Assembly: GCA_937901745.1 (NCBI GenBank) | Contig: CALGSZ010000004.1 | Location: 12,657 to 76,656 of the forward strand | Direction of reading: 5' to 3' | DNA: 64,000 nt | From: an uncultured Chloroflexota bacterium | Lineage (GTDB): Bacteria > Chloroflexota > Chloroflexia > Thermomicrobiales > UBA6265 | Shown: in pieces, positions 58,338 to 64,000 of the stretch | How positions within the stretch are numbered: the first letter of the stretch is position 1 | How the letters are laid out: every line of letters begins with the position of its first letter | Notes under the pieces: model-generated | Databases searched by the model: none | What the model was told of the DNA's origin: nothing | What the model saw: only the letters and a program-made list of their open reading frames with translations | Translations under genes and position numbers: made by a program

Positions 58338-59557
58338 GTCTCCATCGTTACCGGCAGGTCTGTGTCGTCGCCGCGGTCGCCATCTTCTTCTCGAACTTCG
58401 CCAACTATGCGGAGCGGTGGGGGCTGATCCCGCTCTACTGGGTGGCCTTCATCGGCATGCTGACCGCGCCGCTCCTTCTGGTCGCCGCAACCGAGTCGCG
58501 CCTGCAGGTGCGACCGCTGCTCTTGTGGGGAGCGGGGTACCTCTTGATGTCGATTGCCTGGTACTTCCCGTCTCGCCAGGACGATATCGCCTATCAGGAA
58601 GTGCAGACGCGGGTTCTCTCCGTGATCTTCCTCGCGCTCATGCTCTTCCTGTTCGCCGGCCCCGCGGAGCAGCGGCTCGCTCGCCAGACGATCGCGCTCG
58701 TGCAGCTGGTCGCGATCGGACTCAATATCTACGAGCTGTTCAATCCACTGACCTTCAGCAAGATCCCCGGTCGTTCCTCCGGGCTCTTTGAGAACTCGAA
58801 CCCGTGCGGCGCGGCGCTGGTTCTCGGCTTGATCCTGAGTTACGGCGTCGTGCCATCCCGTCTCCGCCTGCCATTCGTGCTGGCGACTGGCGTCGGTATC
58901 GTGACGACGTTCTCTCGTTCGGCGATGCTCGGGTGGGTTCTCGTCAGTGGCAATCTGGCGTTTCGGAGCGGATTGTCCATCCAGCGCCTGCGGGCGGTCG
59001 CAGCCGCCGGCGTGTTGATCGTCGGCTTCATATTCTCACCGTGGTGGCGTCAACTCGAGCAGAAACTCGAGCAGCGCGGGGCGCTGAATTTGGACCTCAT
59101 ACAGCGGCTGGCGTTCTTCACGACCGGCCGCGCATCCGACGATTCGGCGAACGAGCGCTATAGCGTCCTCGTCAAGGGGTGGGAGCTCTTCACGAACCAT
59201 CCATTCATCGGCAACGGGACGGGGGCGGCGCGCGACCTTCCAGGGTTCGATGTCTCGACGCACAACATTTACGTCTACCTCTTAGTTGATCACGGCATTC
59301 TCGGCCTGGCGATCATGGCAGGCCTGCTGGTGGCGACGCTCTGGGGCGCGGGCAGGGCGACGGCGGAAGTCGCCTGGCCCTTTGGCCTCTTCCTCGCCGT
59401 GTGGGGAATGTTCAGCCACAACGTCCTCGAGGAGCGCTACATCCTGCTCGCAGTCGCGCTCGTTGCCTCGATGGTGGCAAGCGCCCGCCACGCCCGCGCG
59501 GAGGCTCCCGAGAAACAGGCCGCGCGGATCCCTGCAGAAGCGATGGTGACCGCATGA
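58334..59557 (+). CDS. O-antigen ligase/polymerase family membrane protein (Wzy-like)
   Basis: A 407-residue protein with about ten hydrophobic helices. A large extracytoplasmic loop (about 240-310) ends in FDVSTHNIYVYLLVDHGILGL, the Wzy_C signature with the conserved His in HNxY. SGLFENSNPCGAALVLG is another family block. It would polymerise repeat units or transfer finished glycan outside the membrane. Start ATG 58334 lies within ATGA, overlapping the previous gene by 4 bp; the end does the same with the next glycosyltransferase. Confidence 0.9.
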   Translation: MSLHRYRQVCVVAAVAIFFSNFANYAERWGLIPLYWVAFIGMLTAPLLLVAATESRLQVRPLLLWGAGYLLMSIAWYFPSRQDDIAYQEVQTRVLSVIFLALMLFLFAGPAEQRLARQTIALVQLVAIGLNIYELFNPLTFSKIPGRSSGLFENSNPCGAALVLGLILSYGVVPSRLRLPFVLATGVGIVTTFSRSAMLGWVLVSGNLAFRSGLSIQRLRAVAAAGVLIVGFIFSPWWRQLEQKLEQRGALNLDLIQRLAFFTTGRASDDSANERYSVLVKGWELFTNHPFIGNGTGAARDLPGFDVSTHNIYVYLLVDHGILGLAIMAGLLVATLWGAGRATAEVAWPFGLFLAVWGMFSHNVLEERYILLAVALVASMVASARHARAEAPEKQAARIPAEAMVTA

Positions 59558-60702
59558 AGATCGTTCACGTCATTACCAATCTTGAAATCGGCGGCGCCGA
59601 AATGATGCTCTATCGGCTGGTCGAGGCCTTGGACGGCCAGGGACACCAGGCTCACGTCGTTTGCCTACGCAATGGGGGCACCCTCGCGGACCAAATCGAG
59701 CAGCTTGGCATCCCCGTCGAGCGGCTCAACATGCGCCGAGCGGCGCCGAATCCGGCTGTCGTCCTTCGGCTCGCGCAAATTCTCCGCCGGATCGAGCCCG
59801 ACGCGGTGCAAACGTGGATGTACCACGCCGATCTGTTGGGCGGCTTGGCGGCTCAGATGGCTGGGGTGCCCATCGCCTGGGGACTACATCACAGCACGCT
59901 CTCGCCGGCCTACAACAAGCGAGGCACCGTGCTGATCGCCCGTGCCTGCGCCAGACTATCGCGCCGGGTGCCTGACGCGATCGTCTGCTGCGCTGAGGCG
60001 ACTCGCAGGCTGCACGCTGAGTTTGGCTACGACGCATCGCGGATGGTCGTCATCCCCAACGGGTTCGACGTCGATGCATTCCGCCCCGATCCAGCCGCGC
60101 GCCTCTCCGTGCGGGAGGAGCTGGGCATTGCTCCCGATACTCCGCTGGTTGGCATTTTGGCCCGGTTCCATCCGCAAAAGGACCATCGAACGTTCGTCCA
60201 GGCGGCGGGACGGCTGCGCGCCTGGCGTGATGATGTCCATTACCTCCTCGCTGGCGGCGATATCACCTGGGACAACTCCGAATTGGTGGGCTGGATTGAG
60301 GAGGCGGGTATTCGAGACCGCTGCCACCTGCTCGGCAATAGAAGCGACGTCAGCCGGCTGCAGGCAAGTCTGGATGTCGCGTGCCTATCGTCGCAGGGGG
60401 GCGAAGCGCTACCTCTGACGATCGGCGAGGCGATGGCGAGTGAGGTGCCGTGCGTTGTGACCGACGTCGGCGACGCGGCGCTCCTCGTCGGTGACACGGG
60501 GCACGTCGTGCCAACGCGTGATCCCGAGGCGCTGGCGGCGGCGTGCCGAGAATTACTGGACATGAGCCCCATCGAGCGGTCGGCGCTCGGCGCGGCGGCG
60601 CGGCGGCGGATTGCCGAGCACTACGCGTTGCCGGCAATCGCTGACCGCTACGTGCGCCTGTGGGAGCAGATCGCCGAAGGAGGCGCGCGATGGGCCGCCT
60701 GA
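59554..60702 (+). CDS. Glycosyltransferase family 4 (third of four)
   Basis: A 382-residue GT4 enzyme starting KIVHVITNLEIGGAEMMLYR, with QTWMYHADLLGGLAAQMAGV, the donor-site VGILARFHPQKDHRTFVQAA and the catalytic region SSQGGEALPLTIGEAMA, where the first glutamate of the motif is shifted to GGEALPLTIGE (E-x7-E kept). ATG 59554 overlaps the polymerase stop by 4 bp. Ends 13 bp inside the next glycosyltransferase gene. Confidence 0.93.
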   Translation: MKIVHVITNLEIGGAEMMLYRLVEALDGQGHQAHVVCLRNGGTLADQIEQLGIPVERLNMRRAAPNPAVVLRLAQILRRIEPDAVQTWMYHADLLGGLAAQMAGVPIAWGLHHSTLSPAYNKRGTVLIARACARLSRRVPDAIVCCAEATRRLHAEFGYDASRMVVIPNGFDVDAFRPDPAARLSVREELGIAPDTPLVGILARFHPQKDHRTFVQAAGRLRAWRDDVHYLLAGGDITWDNSELVGWIEEAGIRDRCHLLGNRSDVSRLQASLDVACLSSQGGEALPLTIGEAMASEVPCVVTDVGDAALLVGDTGHVVPTRDPEALAAACRELLDMSPIERSALGAAARRRIAEHYALPAIADRYVRLWEQIAEGGARWAA

Positions 60703-61976
60703 GCATGCTGCCGAATCGGGCGGCTGGCGCGGCGACGGCACGCCCCGGTCAGCCGCTACGCCTGATGCTCGTGATCACGCGGGGCGACGAGCTCGGCGGG
60801 GCGCAGGCCTACGTCCGCGACTTGGCAATCCGGCTGGTCCGGGACGGTCATGATGTGCTGGTCGTTGTCGGCTCCGAGGGGGCGCTGACCGATAGCTTGG
60901 CCGCCAAGGGCGTCGCGTGGGTCCACCTGCCCGAGCTGGTCCGGGAAATTCAGCCACGCTCCGATTGGCAAGCGGTGCGCCGCCTGACCGATCTGATCCG
61001 GAGCGAGCAGCCGTGGCTTGTTTCCGCGCATTCGAGCAAGGCGGGGATCGTCGCGCGCCTGGCCGCGCGGCGCGCGGGCGTGCCATGCGTCTTTACCGTC
61101 CACGGCTGGGCATTCAACCCGAGCGAGCCGTGGCCGAAGCGCCAGATCTACCGCGCGATCGAGCGAGGTTGCGCGCCGCTGAGCGCCCGCATCATCTGCG
61201 TCTCGGAGGACAGCCGGCAGCGGGGCATCCGGGCCGGTCTGCCGAGCGGGCGAATGGTGACGATCCACAACGGCATCCCCGACATCAGTCCGGATTTGCG
61301 CGCGACTCCCGGGATGCCGGGGCCGCTTCGCGTCGCCGCCGTCGCCAGGCTCGCGCCGCCCAAGGATCCGCTGACCATCGTTCGCGCGCTGGCGGGGCTC
61401 GACGGGGTGCACGTGGATTTCATCGGGGACGGTCCGCTGCTGCCGGAGGCGCGGCAGGTGGCGGCTGAGCTCGGCGTCGAGGACCGTGTCCGCTTCATTG
61501 GGCAGCGGGATGATGTCCCCGCTCTGCTGGCGCAGTCGCATGTCTTCGTGCTGTCGTCGCGCTCCGAGGGCTTCCCGATCTCAACGCTGGAAGCGATGCG
61601 GGCCGGCTTGCCGGTGATCGTATCCGCCGTCGGTGGGGCTCCGGAGGCGGTTATGCCGGAGAAGACGGGATTCGTCGTCCCGCCCGGTGATCCGGCCGCA
61701 CTGCGGGAGTGCGTGCGGCGGCTGGCGACCGATCCTGACTTGCGGGCGCGGATGGGCGAGGCCGGACGTTGTCTCTATGAGGAACGGTTCACATTCGATC
61801 GCATGTACGAGGCGACGGTCGCGCTATACGCGGAGGTCGCGGCGTCCTCGATGAGCCGAGTCGCCGTGGCTGATGCTTCGAGAGGCCATGACTTAGGCGA
61901 ATCGCTCGGCCTCTCCGGACGGGCGGGTTCGGAGGTGGCGGAGGCCGGGGCGAGAGCCGTCGGCGCGCGCCGATGA
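60690..61976 (+). CDS. Glycosyltransferase family 4 (fourth of four)
   Basis: A 428-residue GT4 enzyme. LMLVITRGDELGGAQAYVRD near residue 30, AHSSKAGIVARLAARRAGVP, VFTVHGWAF, VARLAPPKDPLTIVRAL and SRSEGFPISTLEAMRAG with the E-x7-E motif are in the usual order. The HGWAF and SKAG motifs recall WcaL/EpsD-type capsular enzymes. The C-terminal 50 residues are variable. ATG 60690 follows AAGGAGG; it overlaps the previous gene by 13 bp and the next by 4 bp. Confidence 0.93.
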   Translation: MGRLSMLPNRAAGAATARPGQPLRLMLVITRGDELGGAQAYVRDLAIRLVRDGHDVLVVVGSEGALTDSLAAKGVAWVHLPELVREIQPRSDWQAVRRLTDLIRSEQPWLVSAHSSKAGIVARLAARRAGVPCVFTVHGWAFNPSEPWPKRQIYRAIERGCAPLSARIICVSEDSRQRGIRAGLPSGRMVTIHNGIPDISPDLRATPGMPGPLRVAAVARLAPPKDPLTIVRALAGLDGVHVDFIGDGPLLPEARQVAAELGVEDRVRFIGQRDDVPALLAQSHVFVLSSRSEGFPISTLEAMRAGLPVIVSAVGGAPEAVMPEKTGFVVPPGDPAALRECVRRLATDPDLRARMGEAGRCLYEERFTFDRMYEATVALYAEVAASSMSRVAVADASRGHDLGESLGLSGRAGSEVAEAGARAVGARR

Positions 61977-63667
61977 GCGGAGTAGGGAAGGCGAGGGACA
62001 CAATGGAGGTCGATCTCCGCCAAGTATTACGGAGTCTGCGTCGCTGGTGGTGGGTGGCCGTCGCCGGGCCGCTGTTGTTCGGCTGCCTGGCGTATGTCTA
62101 CTCTGCTCGACAGGAACCGCGTTACGCGGCCGAGGCGACGCTGCTGATCAACCCGTCGGCGAGCAGCGGGACGCTGGACTACAACTCGGTCCTGACCGCG
62201 GAGCGCCTCGCCAAGACATATCAGAAGCTGGCAACGAGCCGCACGGTGCTTGAAGCGGTCGTTGCCTCGCTCCAGCTACCGACCGACGCTGACGATCTCT
62301 CCAAGCAGGTGCGGGCCAGCGCGGACGGGGAGACGCAGCTGCTGACCATCCGCGTCTCCGATACCAACCCCGAACAGGCGGCGAGTCTCGCGAACGCGAT
62401 CGCCGAGCAGTTCCAGCTGTATCTCCGCGATCAAACGTCCCAGACGTCGGCCGAGACGCAGCAAACGGTCGATCAGACGATCCGCGACCTCGAGACGCAA
62501 ATCGAGGAGACCGAGGCGCAGATCGAGGCGCTCCAGCAGCGCTCCGATGCCGATACACCCGCGGTGCAGGCGGAGATCGCCTCCTTGATGGAGCGACTCA
62601 ACAATCTCCAAGGGACGTACGGCAAGCTGCTGGCGCTCGCGGCTGAGCTGCGCACGAACACGGCGGTCGCGGCGGATCGCGTCACGGTCGCAGTTGCCGC
62701 CGTTCCGCCGTCCGCTCCCTACGCGCCGAAGACCGCGGTCAATGTCCTTTTCGGGATCATCGCGGGCGGGATCATCGCCGGCGGCGTGATTCTGCTCCTG
62801 ACCTACCTCGACAACACGGTCAAGCCCAGCCTCGACTTCCAGCGGCTCGTCGAGGCGCCGCTCCTTTCGACCGTGGCGCGTATCTCGAAGCTGGCGCCGG
62901 GTCGTTCACAGCTCTTCGTCCTCGAGTCGCCGAAGGGTGGAGCGGCGGAAGCGATTCGCTTGCTGCGGACGAACATCGAGTTCGCTTCCGCGACGCGAGA
63001 GATCGCGATTCTGGGCGTAAGCAGCGCCAATCCCGGCGAGGGCAAGAGCACGATCGCGGCCAACCTCGCCGTCACGCTCGCGCAGGCAGGATTCGTGACC
63101 GCCCTGGTGGATGCCGATCTGCGGCGGCCGGCCCAGCATCGCATCTTCGGCGGGGGCACGGAGCGCGGCTTGAGCACGCTGTTGTCCTCTCCCGAGCGGC
63201 CCTGGAGCTGGGCGGCTCAGGCGACGATGGTGCCGAACCTGACGCTGATCCCCGCCGGACCGTTGCCGCCGAATCCAGCCGACCTGCTCAGCCTGGAGCG
63301 GATGCGCGAGCTCCTGGCGGAGCTGCGGGAAGCGTTCGACGTCATCGTGATCGATATGCCACCGATTCTCGCGGTCAGCGATCCGCTGATCGTTGCCGCG
63401 CACGTCGACGGCATGGTCCTCGTGTCTCGCTCCGGCAAGACGCGGACGGATGCCCTGCGCCGCGCCGCGGAGACGCTCCAGCGTGGCGCGATCCGGCTCG
63501 TGGGCGTGATCGTCAATCAGCAGGCGGGGCGCGATCGGAACGGGTACTACTACACGGAGTACCACGCTTCGAAGGATTCGCCGCGCGGCCCACGCTCGTC
63601 TCGGCGGCGTTCCGGAGCAACGACGCCGGCCACGGTGGGTCCGGCAGAGCAAACGCCGGCGCACTGA
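61973..63667 (+). CDS. Polysaccharide co-polymerase/BY-kinase fusion (Wzz-CpsD type)
   Basis: A 564-residue protein combining a Wzz chain-length domain with a bacterial tyrosine kinase. DLRQVLRSLRRWWWVAVAGP starts helix 1; a long coiled region (about 160-245) precedes PSAPYAPKTAVNVLFGIIAG, the proline-rich motif and helix 2. The kinase has Walker A ANPGEGKSTIAANLA, Walker A' VDADLRRP and Walker B VIVIDMPP. A tyrosine cluster NGYYYTEYH is close to the C terminus. It would control polymer length through phosphorylation. ATG 61973 is coupled by ATGA; ATG 62003 (MEVDLRQV) with GGCGAGGG upstream may be the better start. Confidence 0.93.
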   Translation: MSGVGKARDTMEVDLRQVLRSLRRWWWVAVAGPLLFGCLAYVYSARQEPRYAAEATLLINPSASSGTLDYNSVLTAERLAKTYQKLATSRTVLEAVVASLQLPTDADDLSKQVRASADGETQLLTIRVSDTNPEQAASLANAIAEQFQLYLRDQTSQTSAETQQTVDQTIRDLETQIEETEAQIEALQQRSDADTPAVQAEIASLMERLNNLQGTYGKLLALAAELRTNTAVAADRVTVAVAAVPPSAPYAPKTAVNVLFGIIAGGIIAGGVILLLTYLDNTVKPSLDFQRLVEAPLLSTVARISKLAPGRSQLFVLESPKGGAAEAIRLLRTNIEFASATREIAILGVSSANPGEGKSTIAANLAVTLAQAGFVTALVDADLRRPAQHRIFGGGTERGLSTLLSSPERPWSWAAQATMVPNLTLIPAGPLPPNPADLLSLERMRELLAELREAFDVIVIDMPPILAVSDPLIVAAHVDGMVLVSRSGKTRTDALRRAAETLQRGAIRLVGVIVNQQAGRDRNGYYYTEYHASKDSPRGPRSSRRRSGATTPATVGPAEQTPAH

Positions 63668-63710
63668 GCCAGCGAGCTGGCTGGAGGGCCAAGACACGTA
63701 CGAGGCAATT

Positions 63711-63738
63711 GCCGGAGGCTGCCATGGCAGCCTCCGGC
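63711..63738 (+). terminator. Terminator-like perfect palindrome at the end of the glycan operon
   Basis: GCCGGAGGCTGCC (63711-63723) and GGCAGCCTCCGGC (63726-63738) are exact complements with only AT between, 43 bases after the kinase stop. TCTGCTTGTC follows, a moderate T content. It likely closes the operon before the rhodanese promoter. Confidence 0.65.
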
Positions 63739-63743
63739 TCTGC

Positions 63744-63787
63744 TTGTCAAGACGCTCGCGTTCCTCTATTCTTGAGAAATAACTCAA
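63744..63787 (+). promoter_or_regulatory. Promoter and inverted repeat before the rhodanese gene
   Basis: TTGTCA (63744-63749), a 17-bp spacer and TATTCT (63767-63772) form a good sigma-70-like promoter. An inverted repeat TTGAG-N6-CTCAA at 63772-63787 covers the expected start site and is a candidate repressor site; the local AT-rich patch (TTGAGAAATAACTCAATAAT) is unusual in this GC-rich window. Confidence 0.6.
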
Positions 63788-63846
63788 TAATACGATGGCT
63801 CGGCTAGACGGCGATTGGCCTGCCGGGTCGCATGGGAGCGAGCGTC

Positions 63847-64000
63847 ATGACTTCTACCTATCGAGATCTCCTCGAACGAACCAAGGCACAGATTTCCGAG
63901 GTCGACGCCCAGCAGGCGTGGGAGCGACTGCAGCGGGGCGACGCGATCGCGGTGGACGTGCGGGAAGCGGACGAGGTCGAGCAAGGCGCCATCCCCGGCG
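63847..64000 (+). CDS. Rhodanese-domain protein, N-terminal part (cut by window end)
   Basis: Only the first 51 codons are visible. The opening helix MTSTYRDLLERTKAQISEVD is followed by AQQAWERLQRGDAIAVDVRE and then EQGAIPG, the start of a rhodanese domain: the aspartate-valine-arginine of the first loop and the xGHIPG-like turn (here QGAIPG). The catalytic cysteine lies beyond the window. Many such proteins carry sulfur or are adaptor domains. ATG 63847 follows GGGAGCGAG. Confidence 0.85.
   Translation, partial: MTSTYRDLLERTKAQISEVDAQQAWERLQRGDAIAVDVREADEVEQGAIPG

Noticed and set aside
1..64000. CRISPR arrays, tRNA genes, rRNA, integrases or transposases
   Set aside because: Scanning for spaced direct repeats, TPsiC-like GGTTCGA-type motifs and transposase/integrase motifs in the frames gave nothing convincing.

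Overview
The window looks like chromosome of a thermophilic or thermotolerant, high-GC member of the Chloroflexota, most like the Thermomicrobia/Sphaerobacter group. This is inferred from gene content, not proven. The pointers are an F420 biosynthesis and F420-dependent glucose-6-phosphate dehydrogenase cluster, many oligopeptide and sugar ABC transporters with Tat-type binding proteins, frequent GTG starts with GGAGG-type ribosome sites, and an unusual cell-surface glycan locus. No tRNA, rRNA, CRISPR array, insertion sequence or phage gene was recognised.

Layout. Bases 1-2.2 kb hold the end of ribonuclease J, a divergent HxlR-regulator/YceI pair with a clear promoter and operator, and a small hypothetical gene. 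From 2.3 to 9 kb is a redox and F420 island: a PIG-L deacetylase and an FGGY sugar kinase on the minus strand, then an F420-type PPOX protein, cofD-cofC-cofE with overlapping ends, and an Fgd-like enzyme. These could make F420 and reduce it with glucose-6-phosphate. From 9.1 to 12 kb are a TipA-like MerR regulator with a textbook 19-bp-spacer promoter, a deiodinase-like redoxin and an SDR.

The 12-30 kb segment is dominated by transport: a permease-permease-binding protein set for peptides, a class V aminotransferase, a sugar permease pair, a lipocalin/NTF2-like secreted protein, an Asp-box surface protein, a second peptide transporter set with very large components, and a sugar-binding protein. 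None of these carries its own ATPase. An ATPase pair of the Dpp/Opp type sits alone at 40.5-42.5 kb.

Between 30 and 46 kb are an LCP-family enzyme with an added zinc ribbon and lectin-like domain, a MerR-like coiled-coil protein, a membrane diguanylate cyclase, a macrodomain protein, a stand-alone HisKA-like phosphoacceptor protein, ChaB, a tandem malic enzyme whose first half has lost its metal ligands, a zinc-ribbon/PH protein, two paralogous secreted proteins (one broken by an in-frame TAG), and a molybdopterin oxidoreductase.

From 46 to 63.7 kb lies a surface-polysaccharide locus. A minus-strand run encodes three GNAT/FemAB-like transferases and a NodB-type deacetylase. A plus-strand run encodes a MurJ-type flippase, a flavin oxidoreductase, an ATP-grasp ligase, a second deacetylase, four GT4 glycosyltransferases, an O-antigen polymerase/ligase and a Wzz-BY-kinase fusion. 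The combination suggests an exported glycan carrying amino-acid or acyl substituents, the best candidate here for an undescribed system. The window ends inside a rhodanese-domain gene.
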